64,000 bases of DNA, taken from assembly GCF_027596085.1 (NCBI RefSeq), contig NC_072455.1, positions 4,469,959-4,533,958 of the forward strand. Direction: 5' to 3'. Each line of letters starts with the position of its first letter. Position 1 is the first letter of the stretch. Below are positions 1-49,300 of the stretch, one piece after another. A model generated the notes under the pieces. It was not told the DNA's origin. It did no database searches and saw only the letters and a program-made list of their open reading frames with translations. Made by a program: the position numbers and the translations under genes. The DNA comes from Anoplopoma fimbria. Its lineage: Eukaryota > Chordata > Actinopteri > Perciformes > Anoplopomatidae.

Positions 1-55
1 ATCTAATAAAAAAATATACATAAAAATATGATATTCACAGACTTCAAACACTCAC

Positions 56-38623
<38,568 letters not shown>

Positions 38624-38628
38624 GCCTC

Positions 38629-38841
38629 ACACACACACACACACACACATAAAGAAGAGCTCTGTCAGGTGCCTCAGGCAGAAACAGTGAGGTCCATATA
38701 TGGGCATCAGTTTATCCAGAAAATATCCTCAAAATGAGAGAGAGAGAGAGAGAGGAAAAACAGTAGAGAGACACTGAGGACGAATAGGGACTGAGAGGCC
38801 AGAGCTGCAGCTCTCAGCTGTCTCGCTCGACCCCCGACTCC

Positions 38842-38884
<43 letters not shown>

Positions 38885-38975
38885 CAAGCATGGTGCACTG
38901 GCTGACTCATGCACACACACATACACACACACTGTCCTTTCAATCACAGCCGGTTTAAAGGGCCAGCAAAAACCC

Positions 38976-39020
<45 letters not shown>

Positions 39021-39110
39021 CAAGCATGGTGTACTGGCTGACTCATGCACACACACATACACACATACTGTCCTTTCAATCACAGCCGGTTTAAAGGGCC
39101 AGCAAAAAAA

Positions 39111-39155
<45 letters not shown>

Positions 39156-39278
39156 AGAGACACACACACACACACACACACACACAGTGGCCTTTATTTT
39201 TCAGGTCACACAGGCCTGCACACAATCAACAATCCAAACTCCGCCAACTTAAACCAACACAACACGTGGGGAGCTCTG

Positions 39279-39339
<61 letters not shown>
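38629..39339. repeat. CA-rich dysf 5' flank
   Basis: CA runs at 38629-38649, 38850-38881, 38979-39017, 39114-39186 and 39296-39339, in the leader and proximal upstream region of exon 1a. A GA run lies at 38736-38754. Confidence 0.93.
38881..39113. repeat. tandem 136 bp block duplicated upstream of dysf exon 1a
   Basis: The unit from AGAGCAAGCATGGTG to AAAGGGCCAGCAAAAA plus a CA run occurs at 38881 and again at 39017. Each copy holds TGACTCA (38903-38909, 39039-39045), the AP-1 consensus. Confidence 0.85.
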
Positions 39340-39342
<3 letters not shown>

Positions 39343-39884
39343 AGACAAAGGGTAAGAGTGTGTTGGGTGAAATGCGCTTGTTGCAACAGAGTACAGGGTA
39401 CAGAGTTATCTTAAGGGGTTTATGGGAAATTATGAATGAATGAATGAATGAATCAGCAGTGTGAGCTGATTGGACGGTTTTTGTTTGTTGTAGGTTTACT
39501 TATACGTTTCATGCATCAACCCTTTTTCTTAAATTTACATTATTCATGGCACTATTCCAACTGGGGCAAAAAATGATTTGTCTCTCTCCCTTGATAATTG
39601 CACATATTTTCTACAGATATAAAGTCCAATGGTGGTTCTCCAGAAAGGGCGGGGTTTCATCTATTAATATCAAAGTTTAACAGCAGAGGAGAAGGTTGAT
39701 TTGAAGCAGCAGCTTGCTCAACTGTTATTGGAGCAAAAAGGGGGCAAGGCAGAAAACAGAAAAAAGCAATAAAAATCTTAGATCTGCGGCTCGCTCCATG
39801 AATGCTCATTGAATGTTTTAAAAATGAAATCAAGTATAAAATTCAAATCTAAAATATAGTAATTATGTATTAATTATATAAAAT

Positions 39885-40275
39885 ATTATATAAATATAGG
39901 GCTGCACGGCGGTGTAGTGGTTAGCACTGTCGCCTCACAGCAAGAGGGGCCGGGTTCAATTCCCGGGCCGGACAACCTTCTGTGTGGAGTTTGCATGTTC
40001 TCCCTGTGTCAGCGTGGGTTCTCTCCGGGTTCTCCGGCTTCCTCCCACAGTCCAAAGACATGCAGCTTAGGTGCATTGAAGACTCTAAATTGCCCGTAGG
40101 TGTGGATGTGAGTGTGAATGGTTGTTTGTCTCTATATGTCAGCCCTGTGATAGGCTGGCGACCTGTCCAGGGTGAACCCTGCCTTCACCCATTGACAGCT
40201 GGGATCAGCTCCAGCACCCCTGCGACCCTTAACTGGATAAGCGGTAACGGAAGATGGATGGATTATATAAATATA
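39885..40275 (+). mobile_element. tRNA-derived SINE with 14 bp target-site duplications
   Basis: The body starts at 39899 with GGCTGCACGGCGGTGTAGTG, has B-box-like GGTTCAATTCC, the fish-SINE block TTCCTCCCACAGTCCAAAGA and ends GGATAAGCGG...GATGGATG at 40261. ATTATATAAATATA flanks both ends (39885-39898 and 40262-40275), a perfect direct repeat. It lies between dysf and znf638. The family name is not certain; similar elements are common in percomorphs. Confidence 0.87.
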
Positions 40276-41542
40276 TAAAATTAAATAATATATCAGCTAT
40301 TTGTGATAGACAGTCATTGGAAAATCTATAAAATGCAATGCAAAGGTTGCCTTTATGCTGAATGATAAGTAATAAACATATAAAAAGAGAAACAGGTAGT
40401 AAAACTATAAGTAAAAATTTGAGTCCACTACTAACTGAATTAACTCGATTTCTAAAATAAGAAATAAGTTCAAATAGTCGATTTAAAAGACGTATTTCAA
40501 CCATTGACTTCCGTCTCATAACTGTCTGCAATTTGTTCTTCTTTTGTTGAACAATCTGACAATAGAGGTCAATTAAAGTTGATGGTGCAGCAAAGTTATT
40601 AAGCTACAAAAAGGCCATATTTGGGTATTTTTAATTGCTCAGTCAGAGTTCGACTCTGTGGGAACCTGCAAACACAACTAAAAACCCGATATTTAAAGTG
40701 ACTCAGCGTTCCGCATGAATAAAGGTGTTAACGAAAGTGTGTGAAGGACACAAGAAAGAAAAAGTTGTTAGGGTCAAACTCATGTGACTCTCTGATCCAG
40801 TTCCTCTTTATCTTCACACCTACCAAAGCAGAAGAGAAACCAACGCGAGGCGATGGAATAATTAAATGGGCATACGAGATACATCGAACTTGTTCAGTAA
40901 CAGGGGCAGACTGTGAGCAGACGTAGGGGGGAGGGGGCATTTCTGTTGCCCCGCTATTATTAGTGCCCACTGGGCTTCAGTCATGTCATCTACATATTTA
41001 AGGAGTGTGTGTGTGCGCTTACGGGAAGTATGCTAACTTCACTTCGCCATGGGAGGGGGAGATAAAAATAAGAAAGTTGCCCCTGATTGTGCTCCAAATT
41101 TATATTTTCACTTTTAAATGTTTATGTAAGCTGCCATATAAATTTTTCCTTGTTTTTTTTTTTTACAAACAATTAGACCGTCATTTTGTGATAATTTGTT
41201 AGATATGTGCATTGGCAGTTTCTCCTACGTGTGAAAGTGTTAAACGACAGCTTTTCAGACAAAGTTATTAAAGCGAAATAGCAGGAGTCAGCCTTTAACA
41301 TTTGATTTCCAGCAGTGAGACTTTAATCAGGGGGCAGAAAAAAAATGTTGGCATTGTATCTTAACGCAAAGTGACGTAGTATATCGGGCAACCGTTATTG
41401 AAACTTGCATGGTATGAAAATAAAAACTGTAAGAAGCGAGGGGTCCCACAAAGAGCAGGAGGATCAAACAAACACAGGACTTTCACACAGGAGACTGCTG
41501 ATCATGTCCTGTGTGAAAGCAAAAGTAAATACTGACTTTCAC
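40276..41542. other. intergenic sequence without recognised features
   Basis: AT-rich sequence between the SINE and the 16 bp array. No conserved exon and no clear regulatory motif seen. Confidence 0.5.
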
Positions 41543-42210
41543 GTCGTTGTATGTTACTTCGTTTGTACGTTACTTCTTTGTATGTTACTTCGTTGTACGT
41601 TACTTCGTTGTACGTTACTTCTTTGTACGTTACTTCGTTGTATGTTACTTCGTTGTACGTTACTTCTTTATCGTTATTTACGTTACGTTCGTTGTACGTT
41701 ATTTTATTTGCGTTACTTTTTACGTTACTTCTTTGACGTTACTTCGTTTATCGTTACTTCGTTGTACGCGTTGTCGTTACTTAAACATCGTATCGTAAAC
41801 GTTTAACGCATCGTTGTCATTAGGTATCGTTACTTCTTTATGCGTTACTTGATGTATGCGTTGTCATGTATCGTGAAATTGTCAAAATAAACATCGAACA
41901 AAACATCGTTGTCGTAGGTATCGTTGACGTACGTATCATTGTTGTACGTATCGTTGGCGTACGCATTGTTGTTTTACGCATCGTTGTTGAACATCGTTGT
42001 TGAACATCGTTGTGTACGTATCGTTGTGTACGCATCGTTGTTGTACGTATCGTTGTTGTACGTTCCTTCGATGTAATGTTGTCGTACGCTACTTTGTTGT
42101 ACGCTACTTTGTTGTAACGTTATTCTTTTGTAACGTTGTCGTACGTACCATCTTTGTAAGTAACTTTGTTGTAACGCAGTATACATGACGTCGTTGTACA
42201 TGACTTCGCA
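41543..42210. repeat. degenerate CpG-containing 15-16 bp tandem array
   Basis: Left part built on CGTTGTACGTTACTTC, right part on GTACGTATCGTTGTT. Nearly every unit carries one or more CpG. It starts about 0.67 kb downstream of the znf638 stop. Confidence 0.85.
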
Positions 42211-42470
42211 AAATGCGCTACACGTTGCATTAGAAATGTCAAATGTGATTTAATTTAAGTATGTAATAAGATTTTACCTTTATTACCGAAATGAGGCAGG
42301 ATGACGTTGATGTATTTTACTACTGTGAGAAAAAGAAACTGGAGCATTTTCCCTCAATCACCAGCCAAGATCACTGCCAAGTATAGCAGACATTTTTAAC
42401 AAATTTCCAGAAAATTTGCAGAACAAAATGCAAACCAACTCTGTATATACTATAAATAATGTAGTGATAA

Positions 42471-42476
42471 TTTATT
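42471..42476 (-). terminator. znf638: candidate znf638 polyadenylation signal
   Basis: AATAAA on the minus strand about 0.4 kb after the stop codon; another AATAAA lies at 42279-42284. Which is used cannot be told from sequence, and the region is AT-rich, so both may be chance. Confidence 0.35.
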
Positions 42477-42882
42477 GATGAGTCAATGAGTTCATGTGGC
42501 ATCTTGTTAAATTCCAAACTTTATAATGACGTGTTTCGGGATTTTCAACAACACAACTGATAAATGTAACAGTGTAACTAAAGACAGAGCAAGGCACCAG
42601 AACTGTAGAGTTGAGTAGAATAAGTTTGAAATGAGACAACAGATGCTAAAATATACATTTAGTATTATGGTTGATGTTATATTTAGACATTTAATATGAA
42701 AAAGAGGTGCCAAACAGCAGTAAGTTATGACCAACATTGATTATTATACAATTGATATGTCAACTAAACTCCTCTGCAGAGGTTTGTAAAGCTGCAGATG
42801 TTTCACCGGTCCAGCTTTACATTTTGCCACATTTTTGACAAGAAAATAAAAATAAAACAAGAGTTAGATGTCAGAGTTGGAA

Positions 42883-43399
42883 TCAATCAGAAACGGAGCC
42901 TTGAGAACTTTGTGTGGAACTTCTTGATGGTTTCTGTCGAAGCTTCTGGAAATGTTTCTATAAAAAAGAAAAAAGGTGGGGGGGGGGGAGACACAAATAA
43001 TGAAAGGCCAAGTGTGCGTTTTATTGTGTATATTTGTGTGTATGCGTCTGTGCGTACCTGCAGGTTGTCATAGTGTCTCTGGCTGCTGCAGTGGAGGTCC
43101 CTGGCGGCGCTCTCGTTCAGGTAGAAAACAGAGCACAGATTACAGAAATACCCCGACTTGGGGACGACAAACTCCTGACCTGAAGAGGGAGAACATCAAA
43201 GTGAAACAGGAGGACAAAACATCTGCAACTTGTGTTGATTTTCACAATAAAGTGGGAGTGTGATAATATGTTCGTGTCTCACCGAGGGGGTTGTTGGGTT
43301 GGAATGGCGGCAGTTTGACGTCGGCGGCGACACGCGGAGACTGAGAGCGAGATCGCTTCGCTTCAGGTCCGACAGGCTCCCTCCTCTGTTTGCTCAAAA
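42883..43399 (-). CDS. znf638: znf638 exons 32-34: matrin-type zinc finger and stop codon
   Basis: Exon 43283-43399 encodes [20 protein letters not shown] then [15 protein letters not shown]; exon 43058-43179 encodes [20 protein letters not shown] then [20 protein letters not shown]; exon 42883-42957 encodes [20 protein letters not shown] and ends SVSD before TGA at 42883-42885. The spacing Cys-x2-Cys ... His-x5-His is that of matrin/U1-C-type fingers, and VPK-GYFC matches the C-terminus of mammalian ZNF638. KRSRSQSP may serve as a nuclear signal. Confidence 0.93.
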
Positions 43400-46300
43400 C
43401 TAAAGAAGAGAAGGAATGAACGATGTATAAATGATTGAAAAAGACATCTGTGGATTATCTTGAGCAACGGGTCACGATTTCTGGAAAGGGACAAGGCCTT
43501 AGTCCATCATTCTATTAAATCTTTGTACCTTTAATGTCCTCCCTGCTCCATCCTTCCTTCTCCTCCTCTCCTTCCTCCACACCTCCCTCCAGTGTCTGGT
43601 TCTCAGGATGCTCCTCCAGCTGCTGCATCTCCTGTCCAGCAGAGGTAGCTTCAACGTCGGCTTGGTGGGCTTCTTCCACCTCGGCCTTCTGGATCTCCGA
43701 CTGGCCGAGACTTGACGACGTAGACGGATCTTTGTCTCGTGACGAGGAGGCATCGGGTGCGGTTGGAGGCAGAACATCGGTTCCAGCTGGCTCCATTTCT
43801 TCCTCTCTCTCTTCTTCTGCCGTCACTTTTTTCCCTCTGGTAGATTTCCTCACTGTGGTAAAAGACAATGAGTCGGTTAAGCAAACAAGTGAAAGGGATT
43901 CAGATCCAGTCTGCCAAGAGAGACAACAATAAGAAAAGATGAGAACATAAACGTGTGTGTGTTACCAGGGGCTTGTCTGGTTCTCTTCTTGGGCCGTCCT
44001 CTTGTCTTGGTTTTTACCGCTTCCTTTTCCTCTTCCTCCTCTCCCACCTCGTCAACCGTCACAAAGTTCATACTTTCTTCTAAAAGTGGACAAAAAAAAT
44101 AAAGGAAAACATGTTTTAATTGTCTTACAATATTGAATCAACTTAGATTTGATTGTGGCTTTTCTAACACTGATTAACCAAATATATTAAAAAGATAACA
44201 GGTCTCTACAAAGTAGGGGACTTTTATATAATACTGTACTACGTAGTGACTAGAATAACACGTACCTGTGTCATCGTCGTTTCTGCGTTTGGCAGATCTC
44301 GGGGTTTTCTCAGCTTGATCTTCGTCAGGCTTCTCTTCCTCATCATCGCCGGCTTCATCCAACGTCACCAGAGTCTAAAAACAGACACAGGACATGTTTA
44401 CCGCCTGTATGTTGAGCTTCTTCTAAACGTGCTCTTCACAGTAGTCTCCAAAATGGACGAAAATGAAACTTCTATGTTTTCAAATCTTGATTTTTACCTC
44501 TGGGTTTAAGAAGTCCACTGATTCGTCCTCCTGGCTGGGTGGGACGGTCTCTCCCCTGCTTGGCTCCGCCTTCCCGTCGTCCTCCTCCTCCTCCTCTTCT
44601 TCTATGAACTCATCCAGAGTGACGAGTGTCTGCAGCTCTCCCTCCGTGATCTCCCCGTCTGACTCTTTGCCGTCCGCCGCTCTTTCCTCTCCGGCATCAT
44701 CCGCTCCCACCTCATCCAGAGTCACCAGCTTCTTTGGGTCTACTACCGCCACCGTCTCCTCCTCCTTTTCCCTCCCCCTCCTCGTACCTCCACCTCCTCC
44801 TCCTCCTCCTCTACTGCTGCTACTGCTGCTCCGGCTCCTTCGCTCCCTCTGCTCGGTGTCCCTGGACCTCCTTTCCTCCCGCTCCCTGGTCCTCCTCGTT
44901 TCTCGCTCCCTGGCGGACTGCTTCTCTTTTGCCGCGGCTTGTCGCTTCCTCAGCTCTTCCTCCTCGGCCGCGTCGTCGGGGTAATCCTCCTCCTCCTCGC
45001 TCACCTCGTCCAGGTTCACCAGAGGGCTCATTGTTGTCTCCTCTTTCTCGGGCGATTTTTGTTTGTTCTCCGTTTGCAGCAGGGCGGTGTCACTCTTTAG
45101 TAATTTACTTGTTGATTTGTCCTCCTTCTGAACATCTGCTCTGGTTGTACTTTCCTTATTTTCCGCACCAGACCCGTCTGCAGCAGGTGGATCATTGGAC
45201 TCGACAGCCACTTCATCGGTCCCTTCCACAACTGTGCTAACACATGTTGGTTTGTCGTCTTTTCCAGCTGATAACTCTTCTTTTGCCCTGTCCTCTACGG
45301 GCGTCAGCTGTTCCTGAACTTGATCGTCATCCAGGGAATCTATGATGTGATACATCGGCTCATCGTCCTCCTCATTTTTGGGTGATCCCGGGGGAGTTTC
45401 ACTTTTCTTGGTTTGCTGGTCGATGCTTTCGAAAGGTTTCTCTTTTGACTCGTCGACCGTCTCGCCCTCCACAGAATCAAGAATCTGATATGTCGCCTCT
45501 TCTTCCTCAGTCACTTTTATCGATGCGTCTTTTTCACCCTTCGTCAACGTCAAGCCAACATCTTTTTTAGTTGTTTTAACGTCTTTCTTTGGTCTTCCCC
45601 TTCCTCCTTTTCTTCTTGGAGCAGGTTGATCATCTGGAACAAGCTCGTCCTCGATGGAGTCGATTACCTCACCGGTCGCATCCTCCTCGCTTAACTCACC
45701 GACAACAGTATCGCTCTTCTTTGAAGGCGTGCTCTCTTTTGGAGGAGCTTTCTCTTCTTTCTTTGGTGTTTTTTCCCTGTTGCGTTCCTGTGACTCTCTG
45801 ACAGGAGTTTGCCTCCGTCTTGTTGGCGTATCTTCTGTTTTGGTTTTCTCATTTGAAGCATCTTTCTTAGCTGGTCTTCCCCTTTTTCCTCTGGTAGGTC
45901 TCGTCGTGACCGCCGGTTCATCATTGGCAGTTTCGTCGTCCACAGAGTCTAAAATCTCGTACGTTGCTTCTTCTGTTTTTTCAGGCGTTTTATCCTCTTT
46001 CTTTCCTCTTGCACTCCTTCTTCTTCTTCCAGACATTTCTGTGGTGGCAGCATCCTGAACCGGTTCTTCTTCAACAGAATCGACTATCTTATACACCACG
46101 TCCTCAGTGACGAAGAGGTCTCTTGCGGTGAGGTCCATCATCGTCCGTGTCTCGTATTTTGCAACCGTCCTCTCCGGTTTCTTTGGCGATTTCTCCTTCT
46201 CTTCGCTTTTGGATGCTGTGCTTGTGGGAGTGCCACTCCTCTTTGTTGGGCGTTCATCCTTTCTAGCAGTCGCCTTCCCTCTCATGTTTCTCTTTCCTTT

Positions 46301-49300
46301 GCTGCCAGTCTCCGACTCTGTAGTCATCGGCTGATCTTCCACAGAATCAATTACCTGATAGGTGTCTTCCTCTTCCTCCATGGGCTTAATGTCTCCTTTA
46401 GAGATGTGTTCACTGGGAGTTTCGAGGTTCTGGTTGTCATCTTCTGCTGAAGTGAGATCATCAATTGAATCCAATATCTCAAAGGTTTCCTGTTCAGCAA
46501 CATCACTCTCTGGGTCTTTTAAAATGTCTTTGTTGTTGGGGTCTTGAAGAGGCTGCTCTTCATTTGGAACTTGGCTATCAGGATTATCCACATCTTTGAA
46601 GGTTTTGCAGGACTCTGCAGGAAGCATTTTGCCTTCGACTTCCTCATCTTTTCCCTTCTCCCCATCTCCCATGTCCGTTGGAGTATGAACACCGGTATCT
46701 AACACCTGGAAAGTATCTACATTACTTGTCTCGTGATCCTCAGACAGTGGCTTTACTGTGGACCCGTCATCTTGATCCAGGCGACTTTCCTCTTGACCTG
46801 TAGCTGCCTCGCCTTCGGTAACACTGTCCAACATTTGGAGAGAACCGTCCATTTCATTGCACTCCGGTTTGCAGGCTTTGACTTCATCGTCCACACTGTC
46901 CGAGACCTGAAAGCTTTCCTCATGCAAAGCCTGGTCTCCTTTAGGTCCACTTAGCTGGGCTTCAGAGCTGCTGGCATGGACCCCATCATCCATCGGTTCA
47001 TCCGTTTGGTCATCAAGCGAATCAAGAATTTGGTAACTTTTATCCTCTTGTTTGTCAACATCATCTTCTTTGCTTTTCTTCTGCTCTTCAAGTGCGTTGA
47101 CATTGATAGCAATCTCAGGACTCTGAGCTTGGCTCAACTCCAACCCAAGTTCCTGTTGAGGTGGATGAATCTCTGATGAGCTTTCCATTTTTGTCTCTGA
47201 CTCAACAGTTTCTGCAGTAATGCCTTCTTCTGACACTTTGTGGTCAGACGTTGCCTCAGTGCACTCTGTGTCTTTTTCTTCTTTAGGCAGCTCAGAACGA
47301 TCTCCCATTGAGATTGTTGCTGCTGATGTTACATTTTTTGTTTCACGTGCAGCGGAGGAGGAGCGGGTAGTTGAACCAGAGGATGCGGTATTGGATGCTT
47401 TGGCTGGAGATGGTGTTTTGCTCTGTTGTGTTTTCTGACCAGGGGCAGAAGGGGTTTCAGTAGAGAGTGGAGAAGAAGAGGGGGAGGCCTTACCGGCACT
47501 GGCAGAGGCCGAGGGTTTGGTAGGGGATTTGGTAGGCTCAAATGAGTACTTGGACTTTTTTGGTGACGCAGAGCCCGAAGAGCTTAAGTCTTTAATCGAC
47601 TTGGATGAGTAGGATGAGGAAGAGACTGTGGTCTTAGAGTCTTTTGAAGACCTCGTTGAGATCCGTTTCCCAGCAGGCAACACTCCTGAGCTTCGGCTCT
47701 TTCTTCTCGCTCTGGAGGACGGCTTGGATGAGGAGGAGCTATGCGGCTTGGGGGTTGCGTCACCCAGGTCATCACCGACTTCGTCGACGGTGACAAAGTC
47801 ATCCATGTTGAAATTTAGCTCATCAAAACGACAAGCATCTGATAAGACGACGTCTTTTGTAAAATCTTCCTGACCCTGAGCAGAGAACAAAGACGGAATC
47901 AATCATTGAAACAATAAATCAGCTTTTTAATAAAGACGAACAAGACGCAATGAAATAATTGATGACCCAATCATTTTACTCCTAGAATTGTTTATCTTAC
48001 AAGGACTGTTGAAAAGGACTAGGGAGAATTTACATAGATACATTTTGACAGATTAATATCATTAGGTTTGAAAGGTCTCATCCTCTGCGTAGATGAAAGG
48101 TTAAAGAAATGGGCACAAGGAAGATAAGGTTTTTGGGAATAAAACAAAAACCACAACAGTTACCTTTCTTTGCGGTGCGTGTTCAGCCGTTGCAGGTCCA
48201 GAGCTTGTGGTGCTTTTGCTGGGAATCTAAAAAAAGTTTCCCCAGATTACTTTTGTGATACATTGGAAGACATAGTAACAGTTTTGTTAAAAATCATTGT
48301 TTCTCTAATCTAAAACAACACTCTACAGGGTTTGAAGAGACCCGGGGTAATGCTATATTTTCCTGTTTGGTCCTATTTTGTGTCACTGTTTCTAAGAACA
48401 GCAATTTAAAGCTTGACTACAACATTTTTCCATCAATTCATTATCTTTCCTTTATCTAGGGCCAGTAGGCGTTCCAAGACGTTCTGGGTCTACCCCAGGG
48501 ACATGTCTGGAAGCCCTCTTAAACAAGGCATCCAGTAGGTATCCTGATCAGATGCTCGTACCCCCTCAACTAGCATGCCTGCTGCCCATCTCACAATGCA
48601 CCTGACCCCAATGCCTTCTCAAGGTTTAGCTCCAGTAGGGGGCTCCTGTTTCCCTTTTCTGGACGAGGTGCTACAACTCTTTACGGCAAAATTCATATGG
48701 GGTCAAACTACATTTTTGCACTGATAGAATCTACAATTGCCCTCACCTCCTTCTCCTCACTCTTGGAACTGCTCTCTCGGGTGAGCCTGTGGCTACGAAC
48801 TGCCGCCGTGATGGCCTTGAAAATGTCAGCGTCAATCTGAGGAAGTGCTGCAAACTTCTTTTCAGGCACGAGCCCTGTGGCCGATGGGGCCGGACTGGAA
48901 GCAGCTGGGACTGCGTTTCCACCGCTGACTGCAGAGGAAGGGGTCACATCTTCATTTGCCTCAGGGCCAGATGTGGAGTCCGTGGGAAACTCTGTTCCTG
49001 GTTTCTCGTCGTCCTTCTTTATTGCCACGTCACTCGCAGCACTAGCACTTGGTGCTGCTGTGATGGGCTCAGTAATGGTGGATCCACCAGAGCCACTGGT
49101 TTGCTGATCAGGTTGTGACCCGTTATCTGGGAGTTCCGATAAAGAGGGCTGTGTTGGACATTTCACAGCTGGGGGCTTGGCTTTGACATTGATGTTGATG
49201 GCGTCCAAGTTTTTGATCTCACTAGAATCTTGGAGACGCTGTTTTAGGCTCTTCAAACTAAAATCACAAACAAAAGGGATCGTCAGTCAAACATGACATC

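Noticed and set aside
39905..39975. tRNA gene in the intergenic region
   Set aside because: Head of a SINE flanked by 14 bp target duplications.
44734..45240. Plus-strand frame of 168 codons rich in Ser/Pro/Leu
   Set aside because: Antisense shadow of the znf638 acidic exon. The same applies to 43534-43932, 45654-46058 and 63367-63990.
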